Assembly: GCF_001691565.1 (NCBI RefSeq)
Contig: NZ_MAYO01000002.1
Span: forward strand, 126,272 to 190,271
Source: Microbacterium oleivorans
GTDB lineage: Bacteria; Actinomycetota; Actinomycetes; Actinomycetales; Microbacteriaceae
Length of the DNA stretch: 64,000 nt
Reading direction: 5' to 3'
A model generated the notes under the pieces. That model had not been told where the DNA came from and made no database searches. It saw nothing but the letters and a program-made list of their open reading frames with translations. The translations under genes were made by a program, and so were the position numbers. Below, in pieces: positions 18,188 through 27,946 of this stretch (the first letter of the stretch is position 1; each line of letters starts with the position of its first letter).

Positions 18188-18198
18188 GGAGGACAGTG

Positions 18199-18212
18199 TG
18201 CACGTATGTGCA
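18199..18212. promoter_or_regulatory. Palindromic operator candidate between sorC-type gene and glpD
   Basis: TGCACGTATGTGCA is a 5+5 bp inverted repeat (TGCAC/GTGCA) 12 bp before the regulator start and about 110 bp before glpD. Placement suits autoregulation and control of glpDK; the binding is inferred. Confidence 0.45.
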
Positions 18213-18319
18213 TGGCGACTGCAATCCCGTCCACGAATGTCATCATTGGTCCCATCGGCCACTGCGGTGGCGGTCTGAGGCGACCGGGTCGACACCCGGC
18301 AGAAGTGGGAGTGTGTGAC

Positions 18320-20017
18320 GTGGACACCGAGATCCGATCGACGACGGCGGCGCTGCGGGAGCGGCCCCAGGCGGACGTGCTCATCATCGGCGGCGGAATC
18401 AACGGCGTCGCGACCTTCCGCGACCTGGCCCTGCAGGGCGTCGACGTCGCCCTGGTCGAGAAGAGCGACTTCCTCTCCGGCGCCTCTGCTGCGTCGAGCC
18501 ACATGATCCACGGCGGCATCCGCTACCTCGAGAACGGCGAACTTCGGCTCGTCCACGAGGCCGTCACCGAGCGCAACGACCTGCTGACCACGGCGGCCCA
18601 CTACGTCCGCCCGCTCCGCACCACGGTGCCGATCTTCTCGACCTTCTCGGGCCTCCTCTCGGCGCCCCTGCGGATGGTCCTCCACCGCAAGACGGCCTCG
18701 ACCGAGCGCGGCGCCCTCCTCATCAAGGTCGGCCTCATCATCTACGACTCGTTCTCGCGCGGCGGCGGCAAGGTGCCCCGCCACACGTTCCACGGTCGCC
18801 GTCGGTCGCTCCGCGCCCTGCCCGATCTGAACCCCGACGTGAAGTACACCGCGACGTACTGGGACGCATCGCTCCGCGACCCCGAGCGCCTCGGTCTCGA
18901 CCTCGTCCGCGACGGCATAGCCGTGGGCGGGAGTCGTGCCCGCGCGGCGAACTACGTCTCGGCTGCCGGAGTCCAGGACGGCAAGGTCGTCCTTCGCGAC
19001 GAAGAGACCGGCGAGGAGTTCCCGTTCGCGGCATCCGTCGTCCTCAACGCGGCGGGGCCGTGGACCGACCTCGCCAACCGGGCGCTCGGCGACGCCACCC
19101 GCTACATGGGCGGCACGAAGGGCTCGCACATCGTCCTCGACCACCCCGAGCTCATGCAGGCCACCGGCGGCCGCGAGCTGTTCTTCGAGCACTCCGACGG
19201 ACGCATCGTCCTCATCTACCCGCTCAACGGTCGCGTCCTCGTCGGCACGAGCGACCTCGAGCACGACATGTCCGAGCCGGCCGTCTGCACCGAGGAGGAG
19301 GTCGACTACTTCCTCGACCTCATCGGTCACGTCTTCCCGACGATCCCGGTCGACCGGAGCCAGATCGTGCACCGCTACTCGGGCGTGCGTCCGCTGCCCG
19401 GACACGGCGACATGGCGGCGGGCTTCGTCTCGCGCGACTACCGCATCGAGGAGGCGATCCTCCCGGGATCGGACCGCGTGCCGGTGCTCAGCCTGGTGGG
19501 CGGAAAGTGGACGACGTTCCGCGCCGTCGCCGCACGCCTGACCGACGAGCTGATGAGCCGGATCGGCCGCGAGCGGGTCCGCTCCACCAAGGGGCTGCCG
19601 ATCGGCGGCGCCGTCGGATTCCCCCGCACCGGCGCGGACCGCGACGAGTGGGTGCACCAGCACCTCTCGGACTTCGGACTCGAGCGCGGCACCCGTCTGC
19701 TGCACCGCTACGGCACGCACGCGCTCGCCGTGGCCGCCTCCATCCGCCAGGACGATGAGGACGCCCCCCTCGCCTCGCTGCCGAGGTTCTCGTCGGGCGA
19801 GTTCCGCTACATCGCGCGCGCCGAGTCGATCGTCCACCTCGACGACATCCTGCTCCGCCGCACCAACATCGGATTCCGCGGCGAAGCGACGCACGAGGTC
19901 GTCGAAGAAGTGGCCGACGCGATCGCGGATGTGATGGGCTGGGATGCCGCAGCACGGCGCTCCGAGATCGACCGGGCGCTCGCCGCGGTGCACTCCGCCG
20001 ATCCCGTCGCTGCCTGA
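18320..20017 (+). CDS. glpD: Aerobic glycerol-3-phosphate dehydrogenase
   Basis: FAD enzyme that oxidises glycerol 3-phosphate to dihydroxyacetone phosphate and passes electrons to menaquinone at the membrane. The 565-residue protein has the N-terminal dinucleotide-binding fold IIGGGINGVATFRDLALQG, the family signature SSHMIHGGIRYLE, and the C-terminal domain typical of GlpD. The GTG at 18320 is preceded by GGGAG at 7 nt. It is followed after 51 bp by glpK, forming a glycerol catabolic unit without a glpF porin gene. Confidence 0.95.
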   Translation: MDTEIRSTTAALRERPQADVLIIGGGINGVATFRDLALQGVDVALVEKSDFLSGASAASSHMIHGGIRYLENGELRLVHEAVTERNDLLTTAAHYVRPLRTTVPIFSTFSGLLSAPLRMVLHRKTASTERGALLIKVGLIIYDSFSRGGGKVPRHTFHGRRRSLRALPDLNPDVKYTATYWDASLRDPERLGLDLVRDGIAVGGSRARAANYVSAAGVQDGKVVLRDEETGEEFPFAASVVLNAAGPWTDLANRALGDATRYMGGTKGSHIVLDHPELMQATGGRELFFEHSDGRIVLIYPLNGRVLVGTSDLEHDMSEPAVCTEEEVDYFLDLIGHVFPTIPVDRSQIVHRYSGVRPLPGHGDMAAGFVSRDYRIEEAILPGSDRVPVLSLVGGKWTTFRAVAARLTDELMSRIGRERVRSTKGLPIGGAVGFPRTGADRDEWVHQHLSDFGLERGTRLLHRYGTHALAVAASIRQDDEDAPLASLPRFSSGEFRYIARAESIVHLDDILLRRTNIGFRGEATHEVVEEVADAIADVMGWDAAARRSEIDRALAAVHSADPVAA

Positions 20018-20028
20018 CGCCCGGCATC

Positions 20029-20045
20029 CGTCACCATCGGTGACG
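20029..20045 (+). other. Short hairpin between glpD and glpK
   Basis: CGTCACC-ATC-GGTGACG, a 7-bp stem with a 3-nt loop in the 51-bp gap. It may tune the relative amount of the two messages; it is too short to call a terminator. Confidence 0.35.
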
Positions 20046-20068
20046 AGTACTCGAAGAGGAGACGAGAC

Positions 20069-21601
20069 GTGGCCGAACACGTGATCGCCATCGACCAGGG
20101 AACCACCTCGACACGAGCGATCGTGTTCGACGGCGAGGGGGCGCTCGTCGCCACCGCCCAGCGGGAGCACGAGCAGATCTTTCCGCGGGCCGGGCGGGTC
20201 GAGCACGACCCCGTGGAGATCTGGACGAACACCGAGTGGGTGCTCGCCCGTGTGCTCAACCAGGTCGGCCTGGCACCCTCCGACGTCGCAGCCATCGGGG
20301 TCACCAACCAGCGGGAGACCGCGATCGTCTGGGACCGCCGCACCGGCAGGCCCATCCACAACGCGCTCGTCTGGCAGGACACCCGTACGCAGCCGGCGAT
20401 CGACCGGCTGATCGACGCCCACGGTGTGGATGCCTTCGCCGACGTCACGGGCCTGCCGCTCGCGTCCTACTTCTCGGCCTCGAAGATCGCGTGGATCCTC
20501 GACCACGTCGACGGCGCCCGCGACGCGGCCCGGAACGGCGACCTCATGTTCGGCACCCCCGACACGTGGATTGTCTGGAACCTCACGGGCGGCAGCGACG
20601 GCGGCATCCACATCACGGACGTCACCAACGCGAGCCGCACGCTGCTGATGGATCTGAAGACCCTCGACTGGTCCGAGGAGATGCTGCAGGCCTGGGACAT
20701 CCCGCGCGAGATGCTGCCCGAGATCCGCTCCTCCTCCGAGGTGTACGGCGAGGTCGTGCAGCCGCGCGTCGCCCGCGGTATCCGGATCGCGGGCATCCTC
20801 GGCGATCAGCAGGCGGCGACCTTCGGGCAGGCCGCCTTCGATGCGGGTCAGTCCAAGAACACGTACGGCACGGGCAACTTCCTGCTCGTCGGCACCGGCA
20901 CCGATCTCGTCCGCTCCGACGCCGGGCTCATCACGACGGTCGCCTACCGTCTCGGCGACGAGCCGGCGCACTACGCACTCGAAGGGTCGATCGCGGTCAC
21001 CGGATCGCTCGTGCAGTGGCTGCGCGACAACCTCGGGATCATCTCCGATTCGGGAGAGGTCGAGCGGCTCGCCCGCAGCGTCGAGGACAACGGCGGCGCC
21101 TACTTCGTGCCCGCCTTCTCGGGGCTGTTCGCGCCCTACTGGCGCCCCGACGCGCGCGGCGCGCTCGTCGGTCTCACCCGCTACGTCACCAAGGCGCACA
21201 TCGCGCGCGCCGCCCTCGAGGCGACCGCGTTCCAGACGCGGGACGTCATCACCGCCGTCATCTCCGACACCGGGCGCGACCTCGAAGAGCTCCGCGTCGA
21301 CGGCGGCATGACCCGCAACGACACGCTCATGCAGTTCCAAGCCGACATCCTCGGCATTCCCGTGATCCGCCCGAAGGTCGTCGAGACGACGGCCCTGGGC
21401 GCGGCCTATGCGGCCGGTCTCGCCGTCGGTGTGTGGTCGGACAAGGACGCGCTCCGGGGGTACTGGCAGGAGGATCGCCGCTTCGAGCCGCAGATGGACC
21501 CCGAGGAGCGCGACCGCCGGTGCCGTCTGTGGGAGAAGGCCGTTTCGAAGTCGATGGACTGGGTCGACGACGACGCGCGCGTCCTCGCCGGAACCGTCTG
21601 A
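20069..21601 (+). CDS. glpK: Glycerol kinase
   Basis: Phosphorylates glycerol with ATP to glycerol 3-phosphate, the substrate of GlpD encoded just upstream. The 510-residue FGGY kinase carries [14 protein letters not shown] at residues 7-20, [14 protein letters not shown], the FGGY signature region ([12 protein letters not shown]) and a C-terminal ATPase segment [22 protein letters not shown] start with GAAGAGGAG upstream. It ends 1 bp before the stop of the convergent glycosylase gene. Confidence 0.97.
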   Translation: MAEHVIAIDQGTTSTRAIVFDGEGALVATAQREHEQIFPRAGRVEHDPVEIWTNTEWVLARVLNQVGLAPSDVAAIGVTNQRETAIVWDRRTGRPIHNALVWQDTRTQPAIDRLIDAHGVDAFADVTGLPLASYFSASKIAWILDHVDGARDAARNGDLMFGTPDTWIVWNLTGGSDGGIHITDVTNASRTLLMDLKTLDWSEEMLQAWDIPREMLPEIRSSSEVYGEVVQPRVARGIRIAGILGDQQAATFGQAAFDAGQSKNTYGTGNFLLVGTGTDLVRSDAGLITTVAYRLGDEPAHYALEGSIAVTGSLVQWLRDNLGIISDSGEVERLARSVEDNGGAYFVPAFSGLFAPYWRPDARGALVGLTRYVTKAHIARAALEATAFQTRDVITAVISDTGRDLEELRVDGGMTRNDTLMQFQADILGIPVIRPKVVETTALGAAYAAGLAVGVWSDKDALRGYWQEDRRFEPQMDPEERDRRCRLWEKAVSKSMDWVDDDARVLAGTV

Positions 21602-21602
21602 C

Positions 21603-22466
21603 CTACTTCAAGAGCCTCGACAGGCGGCGGTCCGCGAGGATCTTGCCGCCCGTCTGACACGTCGGGCAGTACTCCAGGCTGTTGTCGGCGAAGAACACCG
21701 ATCGCACCTCGTCGCCGCACACCGGACACGTCTCGCCCCGTCTCCCGTGCACAGCCATCCCTCGGCGTTTGGCGTCCTTGAGGTCGGCGGGAGGTTTGCC
21801 GGATGCCGCGGCCACCGCTTCGGCGAGGGTCTGCCGCAACGCCGCGTAGAGCCGGTCGATCTCGGCATCCGTCAGCCCGGCCGCCAGCGCATAGGGCGAC
21901 ATCTTCGCGGCGTGGAGGATCTCGTCGGAGTACGCGTTGCCGATCCCCGCGACGATCGACTGGTCCCGGAGGACACCCTTGATCTGGGTGCGGCGCCCCT
22001 CGAGAAGACCCGCGAGCGTGTCCCGGGTGAAGGACTCGTCCAGCGGGTCCGGGCCGAGGCGTGCGATCCCGGGGACGTCGGCGGGAGAGCGGGCGGCGTA
22101 GTAGGCGAGGGACTTCTTCGTCCCGGCCTCCGTCAGGTCGAACCCGGAGCCGTCGTCGAAGCCGACTCGCAGGGCGATCGGGGTCTTCCCCGGCCGGATG
22201 ACCGTGGCGGGCAGCTGGTCGTACCAGCGCAGCCAGCCCGCCTTAGCGAGGTGGAAGATGAGGTGGGCACCGGCATCCGTCTGCAGGTCGACGAACTTGC
22301 CGTGCCGGTCCGCACCGATCACCGTCGCGCCGGTGATGGCGTCGATCGGGGGGTCGTACGTCTTCAGGGCGGCGATGTTCGCCACCGACACCTTCGTAAC
22401 GGTCAGTCCCGTCGCGCGCTCGCGGAGGAAGTCGACCAGTCCCTGCACCTCGGGCATCTCAGGCAT
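21603..22466 (-). CDS. Fpg/Nei-family DNA glycosylase
   Basis: Base-excision repair glycosylase/AP lyase. The 287-residue protein begins MPEMPEVQ, so Pro2 (catalytic amine after Met removal) and Glu3 are present, has the helix-two-turn-helix (DQSIVAGIGNAYSDEILHAA) and ends in a C4 zinc finger (CPVCGDEV...YCPTCQTGG). Which damaged base it prefers is not certain; the spacing and the Lys pattern fit an Fpg-like member more than Nei. The ATG at 22466 was required to place Pro at position 2. Confidence 0.9.
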   Translation of the reverse strand: MPEMPEVQGLVDFLRERATGLTVTKVSVANIAALKTYDPPIDAITGATVIGADRHGKFVDLQTDAGAHLIFHLAKAGWLRWYDQLPATVIRPGKTPIALRVGFDDGSGFDLTEAGTKKSLAYYAARSPADVPGIARLGPDPLDESFTRDTLAGLLEGRRTQIKGVLRDQSIVAGIGNAYSDEILHAAKMSPYALAAGLTDAEIDRLYAALRQTLAEAVAAASGKPPADLKDAKRRGMAVHGRRGETCPVCGDEVRSVFFADNSLEYCPTCQTGGKILADRRLSRLLK

Positions 22467-22509
22467 GGGGTCATCCTGCCATCCGCCGGGGACGGCGGTC
22501 AGGGGGTTG

Positions 22510-23082
22510 TCACGGCACCGGCTGCGGGAGCACCGGCCACGACTGCGGCGAGCGGTCGTCCGTGCGGAGGAGGGCCGCGATCCAGCCGTCGTGGCGACCG
22601 CGCGGATCGCTGAGGCCCTGACGGAGAAGCCCCTCGTACCGGAACCCGAGTTTCTGCGCGACCCGTGCCGACGCGTGATTCCCGACGACGGCGCGCCATT
22701 GGAGCCGGGCGAGCGAGAGGGGCTCCGCGAACCCGAACTCCACGACGGCGGTCGCCGCTTCGGTGAGGTAACCGTGGCCGCGGGCCGCGGCATCCATCCA
22801 GAACCCGATCTCGGCAGCGCTCTGCTTCTCGACGCGGTGCAGGCCGACCATGCCGATCCAGCGGCCGTCGAGACGGACGGCCCAGGTGAGCTCGCTCTCG
22901 TCGTCCCACCACCCGGTCGCCTTGGCGACGAACTCCTCCGCGTGCCGCCGCTCGTAGGGCGAGGGGAGCGTCGTCCACCGCGGCACCTCAGGATCCTGCG
23001 CCGCCGCCGTGATCGCATCGATGTCGTCCGCCGTCGGCACGGACAGTCCGAGCCGCTCGGTCCGCAGAGTCACCGGTTCCAT
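22510..23082 (-). CDS. GNAT acetyltransferase (RimJ/RimL type)
   Basis: 190-residue N-acetyltransferase with the RimL-like opening LRTERLGLSVPTADDIDAI and the acetyl-CoA loop in AEIGFWMDAAARGHGYLTEAA followed by ARVAQKLGFRYEGLLR. Relatives acetylate ribosomal protein N-termini or small amines; substrate unknown here. A TAGCGT box 6 nt before the ATG indicates a leaderless promoter that lies at the edge of the repeat-rich, gene-free stretch 23083-23413. Confidence 0.85.
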   Translation of the reverse strand: MEPVTLRTERLGLSVPTADDIDAITAAAQDPEVPRWTTLPSPYERRHAEEFVAKATGWWDDESELTWAVRLDGRWIGMVGLHRVEKQSAAEIGFWMDAAARGHGYLTEAATAVVEFGFAEPLSLARLQWRAVVGNHASARVAQKLGFRYEGLLRQGLSDPRGRHDGWIAALLRTDDRSPQSWPVLPQPVP

Positions 23083-23088
23083 GCCCTC

Positions 23089-23094
23089 ACGCTA
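23089..23094 (-). promoter_or_regulatory. -10 box of the GNAT gene
   Basis: TAGCGT on the reverse strand, 6 nt before the ATG at 23082. Confidence 0.45.
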
Positions 23095-23105
23095 CCGGCG
23101 GTCGT

Positions 23106-23180
23106 GTGCCGTTCTCCGGACATCCCGGGTGACGGAGCGTCAATGCCACCTCCGTGGCTCGGTCTTCCGGAGAACGGGAC
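23106..23180. repeat. 75-bp palindromic element A
   Basis: Left end GTGCCGTTCTCCGGA (23106-23120) and right end TCCGGAGAACGGGAC (23166-23180) are inverted repeats matching at 14 of 15 positions; the 45-bp centre is not shared with the other copies but contains GCCAC-4nt-GTGGC. One of three copies with identical ends and identical total length around the nuclease gene at 23414. No target-site duplication is visible. The gene-free stretch 23083-23413 (331 bp) holds this element, element B and a 65-bp GC-rich separator. Confidence 0.9.
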
Positions 23181-23245
23181 GCGGGTGGGCGACCTGCCCG
23201 CCCGGTGGCCCTCGGCGCAACACGCCAAGCCGGATGGTCCGGCAT

Positions 23246-23320
23246 GTGCCGTTCTCCGGAGGGAACGCACCTCGCAGCCGGAGGTGTCGCTTCCCGCAGC
23301 GCTGCTCCGGAGAACGGTCC
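23246..23320. repeat. 75-bp palindromic element B
   Basis: Ends GTGCCGTTCTCCGGA (23246-23260) and TCCGGAGAACGGTCC (23306-23320). The 45-bp centre forms a nested hairpin (GGGAA...CACCTC...GAGGTG...TTCCC), so the whole element can fold into one long stem. It lies 93 bp before the nuclease start. Confidence 0.9.
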
Positions 23321-23413
23321 GCGTTTTCTGCACCTCGCCGATTGCCACTTCGGGATTGGCGTCACCTGTGGAGAGGGCCTGAGGTCGATTGCGCACCGGC
23401 CAGGGTGGGCGGC

Positions 23414-24280
23414 ATGTGGGAGAGCGAACGTCGGGCGTTCCGGCAGCGGGCCGCGGATGTCCTTGCAACCCCGGTAGTGAGCACTGCGCAGCTCCGGGCA
23501 GAAGGGGTGAGCAAGCGCGCGATCGCTGCGGCGATCCGGGAGGGGCGGCTGATTCGTGCGCGCCGGGACAACTACCTTGCCGCCGGCACCGACCCGGCGC
23601 TGGTCGCCGCCGTCGAGGCAGGAGGAGTGCTGAGTTGCGTGAGCGCGTTGCGGCTCTTGGGAGTCTTCGTGCTCGACGGCGGGGGTCTCCACGTCCTCGT
23701 GCCGCCCCACTCGACTCGGCTGAAGCCCTCCGCCGACAAGCGGATCGTGCGTCACTGGCTCCCGTCGTCGGACGGCCCTTTCCCTCGCCGAGCGTGCGCT
23801 CACCCCATCGACACGCTCGCGCACGCGGTGCGCTGCCAGCCTCCGCGGGCCGCTGTGGCCTCGCTGGACAGTTCGCTGCACACAGGGCTGATCCGACCGA
23901 GCGACGTGACGGAGGTGTTCGCTCTCCTCCCGAAGCGGTTCGCGACGCTGGTGCCGCTACTTGATGGCCGGGCGGAGTCCGGGCCGGAAACGCTCGCTCG
24001 ACTTCTCATACGCGGCATCACCAGGGATGTCGACCTGCAGGTGCGCATCGATGGGGTGGGCAGGGTCGACCTCCTGGTGAACGGGTGGCTGGTGATCGAA
24101 TGCGACAGCGAGGCTCATCACCTCGGGTCGGAGGCATACCGTTTCGATCGCACCCGAGACCTCGCGTTGGCCGAGCGCGGATACACCGTCCTGCGGCTGA
24201 CAGCCGCCGACATCATGTGGCGACCCGAGCGGGTGGCCTCGGCGGTTCGCGGCCTGCTCCGCTCCCGGCGTCGGGTGTGA
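23414..24280 (+). CDS. DUF559/Vsr-like endonuclease with AbiEi-type N-terminus
   Basis: 288-residue protein. Residues about 1-60 resemble the AbiEi antitoxin-type winged HTH (VVSTAQLRAEGVSKRAIAAAIREGRLIRARRDNYLA); the C-terminal 90 residues form a Vsr-like PD-(D/E)xK nuclease fold with Asp219, then Glu229-x-Asp231 (VIECDSEAHH) and FDRTRDLALAERGYTVLRLT. Such genes are numerous in Microbacteriaceae and usually annotated as type IV TA or endonuclease-domain proteins; no toxin partner is adjacent. A -10-like CAGGGT lies 7 nt before the ATG. It is flanked by elements A and B upstream and C 10 bp after the stop. Substrate and role unknown. Confidence 0.82.
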   Translation: MWESERRAFRQRAADVLATPVVSTAQLRAEGVSKRAIAAAIREGRLIRARRDNYLAAGTDPALVAAVEAGGVLSCVSALRLLGVFVLDGGGLHVLVPPHSTRLKPSADKRIVRHWLPSSDGPFPRRACAHPIDTLAHAVRCQPPRAAVASLDSSLHTGLIRPSDVTEVFALLPKRFATLVPLLDGRAESGPETLARLLIRGITRDVDLQVRIDGVGRVDLLVNGWLVIECDSEAHHLGSEAYRFDRTRDLALAERGYTVLRLTAADIMWRPERVASAVRGLLRSRRRV

Positions 24281-24290
24281 GTCCGTCAGC

Positions 24291-24365
24291 GTGCCGTTCT
24301 CCGGATGGATCCCACCACCCCGGCACCTCGGCTCTGTCACCGACCGTTCATCCGGAGAACGGCAC
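24291..24365. repeat. 75-bp palindromic element C
   Basis: Perfect 16-bp terminal inverted repeats GTGCCGTTCTCCGGAT (24291-24306) and its complement (24350-24365), with a centre unlike A or B. It starts 10 bp after the nuclease stop and lies between convergent genes, so it could also terminate transcription. Confidence 0.92.
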
Positions 24366-24381
24366 GCAACCGGCCCCGTCG

Positions 24382-24419
24382 CCCCGAACGCTCAGCCCTC
24401 GGGGCTGAACCCCGAACGC

Positions 24420-24432
<13 letters not shown>
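24382..24432. repeat. Direct repeat duplicating the 3' end of the SseB-like gene
   Basis: A 23-bp sequence (CCCCGAACGCTCAGCCCTCG plus GGG) occurs at 24382-24404 and again at 24410-24432. The second copy contains the last codons and stop of the gene at 24420; the first lies past the stop. Each copy has inverted ends CCCCGA/TCGGGG and can fold into a small hairpin. Confidence 0.85.
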
Positions 24433-25878
<1,446 letters not shown>

Positions 25879-25913
25879 GGCGCGAACGGATGCCGCGCCC
25901 CCGCGCCCCTGCG

Positions 25914-26783
25914 TCAGCTGCCGAGCGTGTAGTCGGCGACGACGGGCGCGTGGTCGCTCCACCGCGTGTCCCACGAGGGCGCCCGGACGACCCGGTAATC
26001 GGTCGCGCGCGTCGCGAGTTCGGGCGTCGCGAGGTGATAATCGATCCGCCAGCCGGTGTCGTTGTCGAACGCCTTGCCGCGGTTCGACCACCACGTGTAC
26101 GGCCCGTCGACCTCGCCGGCGAAGCTGCGACCGACGTCGACCCAGCCGAGGCCGGTGCCGCTCTCCCCGTCGACCGTCGCGACGGTCTCGCCCGCGGCGC
26201 CGGTGAAGCGGTCGAAGTAGGCGCGCTCGCGCGGCAGGAAGCCCGCCTTCTTGACGTTGCCCTTCCAGTTGCGGATGTCGAACTCGCGGTGCCCGACGTT
26301 CAGGTCGCCGGTGATGAGGGCGAGGTCACCGAGGTGCGGCATCCGCTCTTCCATCGCGTCGAGGAACGCGTACTTCGCGACCTGCTTCTCGGTGCCCGCC
26401 TCGCCGGTGAAGACGTAGGCGCTGACCACGGTGAGCAGCTCGCCGTCGACCTCGATGTCGGCTTCGACCCATCGGCCCTTCGAGTCGAGCGTGTCGTCGC
26501 CGAGGTCGACGCGCCAGACGTCGAACGGTGCGCGCGCGGCGATCGCGACGCCGGCGCGGCCCTTCGCGAGTGCTTCGTCGTTGACGAGGTGCCAGCCGGG
26601 CAGGGCAGCGGCGAGATCGGACGCCTCGGCCCGCACCTCCTGCAGGGTCAGGACGTCGACACCCGCGGTCTCGAGCCAGTCGTGCATCCCTTTCCGGGCG
26701 GCGGCGCGGATGCCGTTGACGTTGACGGAGGCGATGCGGAGTGTTCGTGGCACGCCTTCCAGCGTATCCAGGGCCGCGGACAC
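25914..26783 (-). CDS. xthA: Exodeoxyribonuclease III / AP endonuclease
   Basis: Mg-dependent exonuclease/AP endonuclease of the EEP fold, about 289 residues. Motifs IASVNVNGIRAAARKG, LTLQEVRA (metal-binding Glu), LITGDLNVGHREFD and the terminal SDHAPVVADY are all present. The GTG at 26783 has GTGAGG upstream; a second GTG at 26750 would give a product starting PRTLRIASVNVNG, closer to the usual family N-terminus but with its GGAAGG only 1-2 nt away. It lies 4 bp behind the YihY gene. Confidence 0.93.
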   Translation of the reverse strand: MSAALDTLEGVPRTLRIASVNVNGIRAAARKGMHDWLETAGVDVLTLQEVRAEASDLAAALPGWHLVNDEALAKGRAGVAIAARAPFDVWRVDLGDDTLDSKGRWVEADIEVDGELLTVVSAYVFTGEAGTEKQVAKYAFLDAMEERMPHLGDLALITGDLNVGHREFDIRNWKGNVKKAGFLPRERAYFDRFTGAAGETVATVDGESGTGLGWVDVGRSFAGEVDGPYTWWSNRGKAFDNDTGWRIDYHLATPELATRATDYRVVRAPSWDTRWSDHAPVVADYTLGS

Positions 26784-26787
26784 CGCC

Positions 26788-27924
26788 TCACCGCTGGGTG
26801 CGATCCCGGAGTTCCTCAGCCCGCCGCAGGTCGCGCCGGGCGCCCGGCTTCTGCCACCATGACGCGTTCACAACCGCCTGCCGCGCCTCGCGGACGCCGG
26901 CCTCCGCCACGACCTGGAGCGCACGTCGTTCCTGCTCGCGACGCTCCTGCGCCGTCACCTCGACCAGCGGGATGTCCGCGTCGTCCGCGGCGACGGCGAT
27001 CCACGACGCGGCGACGAGGATCACGATCCCCGCCAGACGCAGCCAGAGCAGGAGTCCCACGACGGTGAAGGTCGCGAGCAGCGGGTTGGTGGGGGAGTAG
27101 ACCGCGAGGAATCCGGCGCCGAGCTGCAGGAGCGCGAGGGCGCTCCCGCCGGCGGCCGCTCCCGGGATGATCGACCTCACCGGCAGCGAGGTACCCGTGA
27201 GGAACCGGATGAGTCCGGTGAGCGCGGTGGTGTTCAGAAGGATGCTGACGGCGACCGACGCGATGCGGCTCGACACGTCCACGGCGGTGGATTCGTACGG
27301 CACCTGAGCCCAGTCGAGGACGATCGCGACGACACCGCCGGCGACGAGTCCGAACACCGCACCGAGGACGAGGGCGAGTCCGAAGAGCAGCGCGGCGAGG
27401 AGGTCGCCGAGCTTCAGGAGCACGAAGCTGCGAGTGTCGAACGGCAGGCCGAAGATGTCGCGGACGGCGCGCCGGGTGAACGTGACGAACCCGATCGCCG
27501 TCCAGATCGCGACGGCGACGGCGATCGCACCCGTGACCGCGAGGAGGCTGCCGCTGTCACGCGCGATACCCGCCACGTCGGCGGGGTCGAGCGTTCCCCC
27601 GACCGCGATGAACCCGGGCAGGTAGGAGTTCACGACGGCGATGAGCCCGTCGATGGCGGCCTGCGAACCGCCGAGCCAGAGGCCGACGCCGGCGAACGCG
27701 GTGTAGAGCGTTGCGAAGATGGCGAAGAGGGACTGGTAGCTGATGGATGCCGCGAGCAGGAACCCGTTCCGGCGCAGGAAACGGCGCCACACCCGGACCG
27801 GGAACGCGCCGATCGTCCGCTGCGTCAGCTCGGTGGCCCGCTCGATCGGCTGATCGAGTCGTTCACGCAGACGAGACGCCTCCCACCGCTCGCGCAGGGG
27901 AGGCGTCGTGTCGTCCGAGGTCAC
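26788..27924 (-). CDS. YihY/BrkB-family membrane protein
   Basis: 378-residue inner-membrane protein with six predicted transmembrane helices and the family pattern FLLAASISYQSLFAIFATLY near the first helix. Function of the family is not established; the old label ribonuclease BN is incorrect. The C-terminal 60 residues are charged and probably cytoplasmic (AQERREQERRALQVV). GTG start 6 nt behind a TAGCCT box. It probably forms an operon with xthA, which begins 4 bp after its stop. Confidence 0.87.
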   Translation of the reverse strand: MTSDDTTPPLRERWEASRLRERLDQPIERATELTQRTIGAFPVRVWRRFLRRNGFLLAASISYQSLFAIFATLYTAFAGVGLWLGGSQAAIDGLIAVVNSYLPGFIAVGGTLDPADVAGIARDSGSLLAVTGAIAVAVAIWTAIGFVTFTRRAVRDIFGLPFDTRSFVLLKLGDLLAALLFGLALVLGAVFGLVAGGVVAIVLDWAQVPYESTAVDVSSRIASVAVSILLNTTALTGLIRFLTGTSLPVRSIIPGAAAGGSALALLQLGAGFLAVYSPTNPLLATFTVVGLLLWLRLAGIVILVAASWIAVAADDADIPLVEVTAQERREQERRALQVVAEAGVREARQAVVNASWWQKPGARRDLRRAEELRDRTQR

Positions 27925-27930
27925 GCCTCG

Positions 27931-27936
27931 AGGCTA
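27931..27936 (-). promoter_or_regulatory. -10 box of the YihY-family gene
   Basis: TAGCCT on the reverse strand, 6 nt before the GTG at 27924. Confidence 0.45.
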
Positions 27937-27946
27937 TCCGGATGGG

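Noticed and set aside
23414-24280. Complete type IV toxin-antitoxin (AbiEi/AbiEii) pair
   Set aside because: Only the AbiEi-like N-terminus is present, fused to a nuclease domain; no nucleotidyltransferase toxin gene is adjacent.
23106-24365. 75-bp elements as ordinary MITEs
   Set aside because: No target-site duplication is visible at any copy and the centres share no sequence; a transposase with matching ends is not in the window. Not excluded, but not supported.
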